Assembly: GCA_001021135.1 (NCBI GenBank)
Contig: LDJE01070316.1
Coordinates: forward strand, 1-20,402
Length of the DNA: 20,402 bases
From: Selaginella kraussiana
Lineage: Eukaryota; Streptophyta; Lycopodiopsida; Selaginellales; Selaginellaceae
Reading direction: 5' to 3'
Positions within the stretch are counted from its first letter, which is position 1. Each line of letters starts with the position of its first letter. The notes beneath the pieces are model-generated. The model did no database searches and was not told where the DNA came from. It saw nothing but the letters and a program-made list of their open reading frames with translations. The position numbers and the translations under genes are program-made. Of this stretch, positions 8,408 through 16,867 are shown in pieces.

Positions 8408-9713
8408 TTAAGACGTGACCTGAGCTAAGGCGTATATGGCTCGAACCACTCGGGCATAGTCAGTTCCCAAAGCCGTCAAGGCAACGTCAGCAAAGAATGA
8501 TCCCCACAGTCTGCCACAAACAGGTTGTAAACAGTAGATAGGCAAGTGAAGGCCTCTTACACTGGCCCAAGAACCACCATAGCACTGCGGATGGCTATAT
8601 ACCTTCTTGCAGCTCCAGCGATCACCTGTAACTAAATATTTGGTACCATCGGAAGACACTATGGCTTGCCTGTCTGGAAGTCAACATTGCGAGATGCGAC
8701 TCCATCCTATTGGCCACCAGTTGGCCTCCTTTTCTCAAGGCCTCTCCCGCCACACGGTAGCGAGCAGTTTCGATTAGCATTCGTCCCGAGATCTCATTTG
8801 TCACCTACGCATCCGTGAAGGTTGCAGCAACAAAAAAAAGCTTACCAGTCTTTGCAATGTGGACAGTGTCAAGGCACTCCCACCCTGTGTCAGTAGAATT
8901 AAGTCGTCGAAACAAAAAAAGATGGGACCTTGAATACTGCAGCCATGAGGTCGTGAAGTCCAAGTTTGAGGCCCGCGATACCGTTTCCTCCTCCTCCTGT
9001 GGCTGCTGCCCTGCGACACGAGCTCTCAAGCCTGAAAGAGATGTGTGAAATGCTTGCCTCTCAAAGTCTTGAAGGAGAGAAAGGAAAATTTCTGACTCCA
9101 ATTCTTCGGTAGACAGCTGCAAAGAGCAACGGATTTGCAGCTTGTTCCTCACTTGAAGGAGCACGTCCCGGTACTTTGGCCTCCGGCCGCTGCAATTGTG
9201 AACATGGAACTGTTCGTGTTGAACCCTCTCTGTTACCTTACGGTAGACTTGGCATCGGCCGCTAGAAACAGCAACCTGGCCTCCAAACGATCAATCAACT
9301 CGTCCCTCGGCTCCTCCTCATGGTCCATGTTTCCAAATATCGAGTCTACACTAGAGCCATCTCCTGGAGTCAGGGACTTGAAAATAGGACTAAAAAGACT
9401 GCAAAAGTCAAATATCTATGCACCGTCTCGTCAGGAAGTTACAAACACCTATTGCCGTATAAGATGTCCGAAAGCTCGCAAAGCTCGTTGTCACTTGCCA
9501 GCTCCAACACCTGATGAAGCTCGGAATCGGCCGCTGTGGCTGCTACAGGAAGGACAATGTTCAATGTCCACCACACAACGCACCTGAGCCAAGTCGAACC
9601 TTGTTGCTCCTGGGATTGTGAAGCCTTGTTGTGGATGGAGAAGCCGCAAAAGAGCCACTTTGCCATGTAGCATTGTTGCCACCGCTACCCTTAAATGCGC
9701 CTGTGAGCGCCAT
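8408..9713 (-). CDS. YaaW-like (UPF0174-type) protein, probably plastid-targeted
   Basis: Minus-strand exons 9713-9584, 9542-9449, 9398-9237, 9189-9058, 9010-8929, 8884-8846, 8804-8670, 8625-8561 and 8510-8408 join to 313 aa, with every splice restoring frame. The first ~43 residues (MALTGAFKGSGG..., rich in Ser/Thr/Arg/Asn with few acids) look like a chloroplast transit peptide. The body has ELCELSDILYG (~65-75), YRDVLLQVRNKL and LSTEELESEI (~133-156), a Gly-rich link, a conserved KGGQLVANRMESHLA helix, and C-terminal LWGSFFADVALTALGTDYAR...RAIYALAQ. The order and the YR-x-(V/I)-LL-x-V / ST-x-E-(L/I)-E motifs resemble bacterial YaaW and plant/cyanobacterial relatives, recalled from memory. 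Molecular function is unknown; the C-terminal hydrophobic helices suggest membrane contact. Introns 4 (9057-9011) and 7 (8669-8626) are GC-AG. A second ATG lies four codons upstream (9725). Confidence 0.7.
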
Positions 9714-9797
9714 ACATGAGCGCATTTTAGGGTTCTTGGTTTTAGGGTTGCGAGAGGAATTTTGTTTGCAAGAGCGCGCGCGAAATTTGACGCCGTC
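9714..9797. promoter_or_regulatory. 84-bp bidirectional promoter with two telo-box-like motifs
   Basis: Only 84 bp lie between the start codons of the divergent YaaW-like (-) and ubiquitin protease (+) genes. TTTTAGGGTT occurs twice in the same orientation (9725-9734 and 9740-9749); the reverse complement AACCCTAAAA is telo-box-like. A CG-repeat (GCGCGCGCG) sits at about 9773-9781. Telo-boxes are known in promoters of plant housekeeping and translation genes. Transcription start sites are not visible, so the start codons used could shift slightly. Confidence 0.55.
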
Positions 9798-11748
9798 ATG
9801 GAGGTAGGCTGGCAAGAGGAGTGTGGACGCAGAGGGATGCCCCCAATGGGCCTCAAGAACCTGGGCAACACCTGCTACCTCAACAGTGTTCTACAGTGCC
9901 TCACATACACCCCTCCTTTGGCGAGCTTTTGCCTACAGAGAACGCACTCCAGGCAATGTAAGTGTGTCTATATACTAAGATCAGGCATAGCTTAGTTAAT
10001 AAGTGCGGGCATTAATTGAGTGTGTAAACCAGGCACGAGTGGCGAAGACGGTGGCGGTGTTTGCCCGTTTTGTTTGTTAGAGAACCGTGTGAACGCTTCC
10101 CTGAATGAGCCCTCTACAGTGGGGTCTCCAGGTCGGATCTACAAGTGCCTGTTGGACTACGCCAAGAACTTCAGGCATGGCAGGCAAGAGGACGCCCACG
10201 AGTTCCTTCGATATGCCGTTGATGCATGCGACAATGTCCTCAAGATGCCCATGAAGTCCGAAACCACTGCTGTTGTACCGACGGTGATGAAGGACATTTT
10301 CGGGGGCACTGTCCAAAGCCAGATAAGGTGCTTGGCCTGTAACTCCCATTCCTGCACGCTCGACGCTACAATGGACCTCCCTCTGGACGTTAGGAACGCC
10401 AACAACCTCAAGGATGCTCTTGGCAAGTTCTTCCAACCGGAGCTGCTCGATGGTAACAACAAATACCAGTGTGAGACGTAAGTATGTTCCATGTATGTGT
10501 ATGTATGTATTTTACGTATTCCTTTCAGCTGCAAAAGGCTTACGGTCGCCAGGAAGCAGATGTTCGTTTACGAAGCGCCCAATGTCCTTGTGGTTGTGCT
10601 CAAGGTACGCGCGTTAATTGGTCTCGCGTACTACCTAGTTGCTTTACCTTTACAGAGGTTCGAGAATGCGTTCGGTGGGAAGATCGATCGCCATCTTAAA
10701 TTCGAGGAGAAGCTTACGCTTGCGCCGTACATGCACGCGAGCTCCAAGGTAATGCGTCCTTCCATTTACTTTCTCAGGGCCTCAGCTTTTGGTGTTACTT
10801 GTTTACAGGATTTGTACCCGGAGTACAATCTCTATGCTCAAGTGGTACATTCTGGATTCACTCAGTACGGTGGCCATTACTACGCCTACGTCAAGGTACG
10901 TACACACGTGGCGCCATCCCTGTCTCTTCTTAGCTTTCTTTTGTGCACAGGATTCTTGGGGGAAGTGGTTTCGCTGCAACGATGCTTTTGTCTCTGCTGT
11001 AGACTGCTCCGCTGTGCTAGCGGAGAAAGTGTACATCCTGTTCTACATCAGGGCGAGCGGCGGAGCGGCCAAAGGGCCGTCTTCAACCACCTCGACTCCT
11101 TCTCCACCTTCGACACCCGATCCTGTTGTTACAGTAAAACCATCAACTAGCGGCGCAGTCTTGAGCAAGGTACAACAACCCAAGCCAGAGTGCGCCGCCA
11201 AGGAAAGGCCTCAACTAAGATTTCAAATTCATAATCCAGCCAAGACAAAGCCTCTTGCTGTCAAGAGTGTCCTAGCTCAAGCTCAAGCTGATGACAAGGT
11301 TGCACCGTCTGTAGTTCCTCTCCAGGCTTCAAAGAGGCAACGAGAGGATTCGTCTGTGAGACTGGAGGCGGTGTATGGGGAGCTGAAACAGCTGCGAGAA
11401 TCCAAAAAGCTGCTAGACTTCAGAACGAGGTACTTGCCACCAGTGCGTGATGCTTTGTTTGCTAACGATTATATCCAGGCTTGAGAAAGACACCCGAGAC
11501 GCACTTCAACAGTCGAGCTGGTGTGACGAGTCGAGAGAGTTGTTGCGGGCTGCCAAGAGGTGTAGACTGTCCAAGGGCCTACCCGTCGATGTTAGGTATG
11601 CTTTCTTCCAACAATTCCAGGCTCATGGTTGTTTGCTAGGCTGCTCATCCAAGACATGCGTGAGGCTTTGGTGCGTAAGCTGCCCGTCTCCGTCAAGGAA
11701 CAGAAGCTGAACGAGCTTGGGTCATTCTTCGGATCAGAGGTTGGTTGA
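9798..11748 (+). CDS. Ubiquitin-specific protease (UBP, USP36/42-like, peptidase C19)
   Basis: Exons 9798-9957, 10033-10477, 10529-10604, 10656-10748, 10809-10895, 10951-11429, 11479-11595 and 11640-11748 give 468 aa (introns 44-75 bp). It should remove ubiquitin from protein conjugates. The Cys box is [18 protein letters not shown] with the nucleophile at Cys26, preceded by only ~18 residues. A QEDAHEF box, Cys pairs typical of the zinc-binding fingers (CPFC, CLAC, CETC), and the His box [15 protein letters not shown] (His228) follow. RCND near 243-245 supplies the third catalytic residue. VYILFYIR closes the fold. The tail (~265-468) is Ser/Pro/Thr-rich, then has a KRQRE basic patch and Lys/Glu-rich helices likely to form a coiled coil. 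The N-terminal catalytic domain and sequence resemble plant UBP23-25, which are longer. An in-frame ATG at 9762 would extend it by 12 residues. Confidence 0.92.
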
Positions 11749-12708
11749 TTCGTCACGTAATTAGCCCAGCTGAGATGCTTCGTTTCATTGTAATTGTAGG
11801 GTTTTTGACAAAAGCGAATTGGCGAACTCCCGAACATCTAGACAACTACAGGAGACGTGTTTTTCCGATCGTTAACCTGCTGGTGACAAAGTTGTGGTTT
11901 TGGCAATGCTGCGCGGAGGGACCATTATCATTCAAACGAGATAGGTTTTTGGGAGCTTTTTCTTTTAGTTTTGCTTTCACGAAGTTTGCAGAAACGACAT
12001 GAGCATTTTTCTTTTTGAAGCGCTCATCTAATAACAAGTGGACCTGGCTAGGCTACGGAACAAAAGCATACTTCTTGTTTTTTGGTAGAATGTATGTTCA
12101 ACCGACAGTGGTGCTGTGTCCTTGGTGTTTTGCTATAGAAACGTTCTCAACATGTTGGGAAAATGTTGTTTAACTGCAAATTAATTAATTTTTGTATCGA
12201 TTTACATATTATCAACGTTGAATTTTTGTGTCCGGCCTATAGGGAAAGTAGGATTCGACATTAAATCTGTCTATCATATATTTTGTTTTCAGGAAAAAAA
12301 ATCAAATCTCTATACTGCGGTGTCGCATACTTTTCAAGCTTCATCATACACTGTGATGTGAAGCAACGGGGTACTCCCTAGTTCAAGATATCATCCTGGT
12401 CCTTTTCACACCATGCAGATTAACGTTACAAAAAACGAGCGGAGGGTAGATGGATAGATACTTGTCGCTCCTTGTAACTTCTGGCCCTTGTCTCAATCTA
12501 CAAGAACTAAACAAGGCTTGCATAGTGCTGAAATTTCAAAGCTTGGAAGTAAAACCTCTTGCAACTACTACTTCACAAGTGAATGACTGAAAATAATTTG
12601 ACAACTTGAACCAGTTCAAAATATTGTTATAACGGCGTGAAATGCAGGTGGGAGGTGTACATAATGGCCATTTGTATCAAGCGTCCCTGTAGACGTTCAA
12701 TAGAATCA

Positions 12709-12726
12709 ATCTATCTATCTATCTAT
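12709..12726. repeat. (ATCT)n microsatellite
   Basis: Four perfect ATCT units followed by a partial unit, in the AT-rich spacer upstream of the sugar transporter. Confidence 0.9.
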
Positions 12727-12908
12727 TATAACTTCTATGTATATATCTGCGTTTTTATTGGCAGAATAGCAGCAGGAAAAATACATATTTTAGCTATATC
12801 AATTGTTTGCTTTGAGACAAGCGTCAATGTGTGACGAGCGGCTATGACTTTGCAAAGAGCACGGCATCCATATTGACTGACTTCCATCTTGGCATGATCT
12901 CGCTTGAC

Positions 12909-12915
12909 TTTATAG
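12909..12915 (+). promoter_or_regulatory. Possible TATA box of the sugar transporter gene
   Basis: TTTATAG sits about 80 bp before the ATG at 12993, a spacing compatible with a 5' leader of around 50 bases. Motif and position only. Confidence 0.3.
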
Positions 12916-12992
12916 GTCCGGCAATGCAAGACGATAAATCTGGCAAGGAATAGCAAGTACATAAACAGCGAAACGGTGTAGGCACGAGCAAA

Positions 12993-14711
12993 ATGGCAGG
13001 TGGAGTTCATGTTGCAGCTGTTGGAGCTAGAGCCACGGATTACAAGGGCAAGGTGACGAGCTACGTTGTTTTTGCCTGCATAATCGCTGCAAGCGGGGGT
13101 CTCATTTTCGGCTACGACATAGGAATCTCAGGTGCTCAATAAACATAATTGAGAGAGCACTTGATCTGATCTCGTCTATTGCTTGCAGGGGGTGTTACGT
13201 CCATGGATGATTTCCTCGTCAAGTTCTTCCCTGTGGTGTACAGAAAGAAACATGGCCAAGTGCACGAAGATGACTACTGCAAGTATAACAATCAGAAGCT
13301 GACGGCCTTCACCTCCTCACTATACCTTGCAGGCCTGACTGCAACTTTTGGGGCTTCTCATACAACGAGACGGTATGGTAGACGAGTGTCCATCCTCATT
13401 GGTGGCCTCTGCTTCTTGATAGGAGCTGCCCTCAATGCAGCTGCTGAAAACTTGGTGATGCTTATCCTCGGAAGGATAATGCTGGGGGCTGGCATTGGGT
13501 TTGGAAACCAGGTAATAATAACAAAGGTAAGAGTGAGGACATCGTGGATCTAATGCAAAGGTGCAGGCAGTACCCCTTTATCTGTCGGAGATTGCACCGG
13601 CCCAGCTTAGGGGAAGCCTCAACCTCATGTTCCAGCTAGCCACAACCATAGGCATTCTTGTAGCAAACGTGATAAACTACTTCACACAGAAACTCCATCC
13701 CTGGGGTTGGCGGCTCTCGCTTGGCCTTGCAGCTGCCCCGGCCGTTCTCATGACCGTCGGGGCAATCTTTCTTCCCGACACTCCTAACAGTCTCGTCGAG
13801 CGGGGAAAGATGGACGAGGGCCGGCAAGTGCTCCAGCGCATTCGTGGGACAAAGGACGTGGAAGCTGAGTTAGAGGACATGGTGGAAGCAAGCGCAGTCG
13901 CGAGAGCCGTGGAACACCCATTCAGAAACATCTTGCATCGTAGAAACCGGCCTCAGCTCGTCATGGCTACGCTCATCCCTGCCTGTCAGCAGCTGACCGG
14001 AAACAACTCCATCCTCTTCTACGCGCCCGTTCTCTTCCAGAGCATGGGCATGGGTGACAACGCCTCGCTTTACTCTGCCGTTTTCACAGGCGCCGTCATC
14101 ACACTGGCAACTTTCGTTTCCATTGCCACCGTTGACCGCTACGGACGCCGCCCCCTCTTTCTTGAGGGTGGTTTGCAGATGCTAGTTTGCCAGGTGAGTT
14201 CATGAATTTTTCATACATCAACCACAGTTTTGACCCTTCAAATGAGCAGACTGCTATCGGGATAATTCTGTCGCAAGAGTTTGGAGGTGACAAGGAGCTA
14301 TCCCGGGGCTATTCAATTACAGTAATCGTACTTATGTGTACCTTTGTGGCTGCGTTCGGCTGGTCTTGGGGTCCCCTAGGTTGGCTCGTTCCCAGTGAGA
14401 TTTTCCCTTTGGAGACTAGATCGGCTGGCCAGAGCATAACAGTTTCAGTCAACCTGCTATTTACCTTCTTCATTGCCCAATCGTTCTTGTGGCTTCTCTG
14501 CCACCTCAAATACGGTGTCTTCCTGCTGTTTGCCTCTCTGGTGCTCCTCATGACCATCTTCATATATGTCTTCCTTCCCGAAACCAAGGGTGTCCCCATA
14601 GAGGAAATGCATCATGTCTGGCGAGCCCACTTCTTTTGGAAGCACATTCTCAAAGATGACGATGAAGCCGATGAGAAGCCAAGTTCCATGCCAGTAAGTC
14701 CCCGGCTCTAG
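12993..14711 (+). CDS. STP: STP-type monosaccharide/proton symporter (sugar porter, MFS)
   Basis: Exons 12993-13131, 13189-13511, 13567-14193 and 14250-14711 give 516 aa, the usual STP length. STPs import hexoses with protons across the plasma membrane. Seen: GYDIGISGGV with the proton-site Asp42, the extracellular lid with Cys77, YGRR loop motifs, PLYLSEIAPAQLRG (157-170), PDTPNSL, QQLTG (295-299), DRYGRR, GPLGWLVPSEIFPLE, and PETKGVPIEEM near the C-terminus. Numbering matches Arabidopsis STP10 through residue ~340: Gln177, Gln295, Gln296 and Asn301 are present, as are Trp408, Asn431 and Cys447 (offset by two). Asn332, a sugar contact in STP10 as I recall it, is Ile here (codon 14098-14100), and the usual GINV is GNNS. 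Substrate range may therefore differ. The closest subtype is uncertain. Confidence 0.93.
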
Positions 14712-15028
14712 AGGCGGTATACAGTCTATTATTGTTGAATCTAAACCACAAGACCAACCAAATACCTCTGAATTGCTTGATTTTTCGACAATGTGGAAAT
14801 TTGTAACTAAATACTACCTTAATTTTGTTTTGTTTCATACAATAGCCTTATCTTTATCCCATTCCATTCCACGTGGCTGTTATTCCTTGGCCGCGTTCCA
14901 TTGAAACGAAGCAAGCGATCTGAATTGCATAGGCGAAGGCGCTTGTTCAATCGTCCCAGGTTTGGGTGTATACACCATCCTTCATGGTTTCAAGGCCTGT
15001 GTATTGCAATGCAGATTCATCTATACAC
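14712..15028. other. Spacer holding the transporter 3' end and PsbY promoter
   Basis: No gene is seen. The left half is AT-rich and should hold the transporter 3' untranslated region. The right half carries I-box and G-box elements and the PsbY leader. Confidence 0.6.
14847..14876. promoter_or_regulatory. I-box plus G-box (light-response type) upstream of PsbY
   Basis: CCTTATC (14847-14853; GATAAGG on the minus strand, an I-box) and the perfect palindrome CCACGTGG (14869-14876, G-box) lie 22 bp apart (start to start) and 150-180 bp before the PsbY ATG. The same pair occurs in rbcS and other light-regulated photosynthesis promoters. Regulation by light is inferred. Confidence 0.5.
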
Positions 15029-15823
15029 ATGGCAATGGCAACAACATCCTCCTTGACCCCGTCCCTCCAAAGAACGAACTTACTTCATCAGGGAGGAGTT
15101 CGTACTCAGCATGGCGCCAAGGGCATTCCTCATATAACTTTGCTTCGCTCCGTCTCAGCAAAGGTGCAACAGCCACAGCAGCAGCAGGTGGCTACGTCCA
15201 GCATGCTGGCAGGTGCCTTATTCTCAGCATTGGCATCTTCAGAGACGGCTAGCGCTGCCCAGCAGGTAATGGAGCTAGCTGCAGAGAATGACTCTCGGGG
15301 CTTAGCACTCCTTATCCCTATCGTGCCTGCACTTGGCTGGGTCCTGTACAACATTTTGCAGCCGGCACTCAACCAGCTGGACAAAATGAAGAGCGCCAAA
15401 GGACTCGCCGTTGGAGTTTCGCTTGCATCATTGGCCATTTTGACTCAGCAGGCTTCAGCAGCAGTGCCTGGGGGTGTTTCGGATATTGCTGCTGCAGACA
15501 ACGACTCAAGAGGTTTAGTCCTGCTGGGCGTTCTTGTCCCCGCCATTGCGTGGGTGCTTTTCAACATATTGCAGCCCGGGTTGAACCAGCTAAACCGGAT
15601 GAAGTCTTCCAAGGCCGTGGTTGGAGCACTTGGGCTTGGCGCTCTGATGACCTTGCTACCTCCAGAAGCTGATGCTGCCGCGCAAGAGGTTGCCACCATT
15701 GCTGAGGGAGATAACAGGGGTTTTCTGCTGCTCTTGGTCATTCTGCCAGCTATTGGCTGGGTTCTCTTCAACATTCTGCAGCCTGCTTTGAACCAGCTCA
15801 ACAGAATGAAATCAGACAAGTGA
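15029..15823 (+). CDS. PSBY: PsbY polyprotein precursor with three PsbY modules (photosystem II)
   Basis: A single exon of 264 aa. PsbY is a small one-helix thylakoid protein at the edge of photosystem II near cytochrome b559; in plants the nuclear gene makes a polyprotein cut into separate copies. Residues 1 to ~50 (MAMATTSSLTPSLQ...) form a chloroplast transit peptide. Three modules follow, each a hydrophobic thylakoid signal ending in an A-x-A cleavage site and a PsbY chain: cuts predicted after Ala76 (ASA), Ala144 (ASA) and Ala216 (ADA). Chains contain (N)DSRG or GDNRG, a hydrophobic helix (about 91-110, 162-181, 231-250) with P-A-(L/I)-(G/A)-WVL(Y/F)NILQP, then LNQL(D/N)(K/R)MKS. Arabidopsis has two modules, so three is unusual. 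An ATG at 14984 is in frame and would add 15 residues, but 15029 gives the typical transit peptide. Confidence 0.95.
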   Translation: MAMATTSSLTPSLQRTNLLHQGGVRTQHGAKGIPHITLLRSVSAKVQQPQQQQVATSSMLAGALFSALASSETASAAQQVMELAAENDSRGLALLIPIVPALGWVLYNILQPALNQLDKMKSAKGLAVGVSLASLAILTQQASAAVPGGVSDIAAADNDSRGLVLLGVLVPAIAWVLFNILQPGLNQLNRMKSSKAVVGALGLGALMTLLPPEADAAAQEVATIAEGDNRGFLLLLVILPAIGWVLFNILQPALNQLNRMKSDK

Positions 15824-16867
15824 GGTTATCTCCTTTGGGCTTACTACGTATATATGTATCCTTGTCCATAATACTGGCTGGTATTACTCGTAACTTATTT
15901 TTCAATACAACACAAACGGACACGGAACTGAACACCCCGAATATGGTGTCAGCGGTGGAGCTCATCAGCAGCCCGTGATGCTTCGCCTGCTGCTGCTGCT
16001 CTTCCCAAAAACCTTACGACGAGTACATGTCAATCTCTCCCTGAAGACCTTCGTTTGAAGGCTTTGAAATAGTACCTGATTCAATCCATTGAAATTGAGA
16101 CACAGTTTCCCATTAGTCCGGAAGCAAGCAGACTGTGACGTGCGGGTGTGATGTGCAGCAGGCAAAACAATGAGGACGTGCACGTTAGGTTGATGATGCT
16201 GTAACAGGACTGCATGACTGTAAGACAATGCAGCAGGTTGTGGGTGGTACCATGATCCCACCTTTGACTTGGGATCCACTCTTAATCCAGCAAGAAAAAC
16301 ATTTTTCCAGAAAGAACTGATGATTAATACAGGTACAGCAGGAGTCTTCACGACCGACCACCGAGGGTGTAGCCTAGGTAGTCGCTGCTAGCGCATAAAA
16401 TCATCTAGAAATGCAGGGGTCCTCTTGCTATCAAGCTTTAAAGCGACATGTCCTCCAACCCAAAAATTCCGATGCAATGCACTGCCACTGCACTGCCACT
16501 GCTGAGTTTACCTGCCACCAGTGCCTGAGAAATCTCCTCTTGGTGAGCCTGAGCCTGAAGTTCTGGTTCCAGCGTCGCCTGCGCTTGCTCCTAGGATTAC
16601 GACTTAATCTCATGTGAAAAGTCCTCTTCATCAGCTCAGCATCGCTCGTCCTTCTCCCGTTGGAATCGAGCAGCTGTTGGAGCAATGTGCTGAAACCTGG
16701 AAAGATCAGAAGGCCATTCTTTTGTGTCTCCTCACCATGCAAGGCATCCATCCAATAAGCAAATCAGGCACTGAACATGCCGACTCGACTTCCCAGGTGC
16801 ACATGATCTATACTCTATGTTAAATTGCAAGAATGATTTATGTACAGAAAACATTAAACAAGTACCT
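15824..16867. other. Spacer between PsbY and SOSEKI, with a possible unassigned coding segment
   Basis: About 1 kb between convergent genes. Near 16430-16810 both strands show stretches with protein-like composition. Plus strand: a Pro/Glu-rich reading (PPVPEKSPLGEPEPE..., about 16516-16605), then an in-frame stop, then GIEQLLEQCAETWKDQK from about 16670. Minus strand: a Gln/Glu-rich reading starting EQAQATLEPELQAQ near 16590. None resembles a family I recognise, and no consistent exon model could be made. A short CACTGCCACTG duplication lies around 16478-16502. It may be an unknown small gene, untranslated sequence of the neighbours, or a remnant. Confidence 0.3.

Larger units (their letters stand above)
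11749..12992. other. Intergenic region between UBP and the sugar transporter
   Basis: About 1.24 kb with no credible gene. It is AT-rich around 12180-12330. A short (ATCT)n microsatellite lies at 12709-12726. The first ~150 bp is probably the UBP 3' untranslated region and the last few hundred bp the promoter of the transporter. Open frames of 60-90 codons on both strands show no family features. Confidence 0.6.

Noticed and set aside
8156-8428. 90-codon plus-strand frame in the spacer upstream of GH9
   Set aside because: No homology; it overlaps the 3' end of the YaaW-like gene on the other strand.
9032-9057. 26-bp GC-AG intron in the YaaW-like gene
   Set aside because: The nearest AG gives an intron too short for splicing; the next in-frame acceptor (ending 9011) gives 47 bp, in line with the rest.
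9439-9666. Unspliced start of the YaaW-like protein (MAKWLFCGFS...)
   Set aside because: It reads into the conserved domain without splicing, but removing the 41-bp intron and using the other frame gives a proper transit peptide.
15130-15819. Two long minus-strand frames opposite PsbY
   Set aside because: Mirror images of the PsbY repeats; the plus-strand product is unmistakable.
15965-16351. 128-codon minus-strand frame downstream of PsbY
   Set aside because: Low-quality composition and no motif; likely chance.
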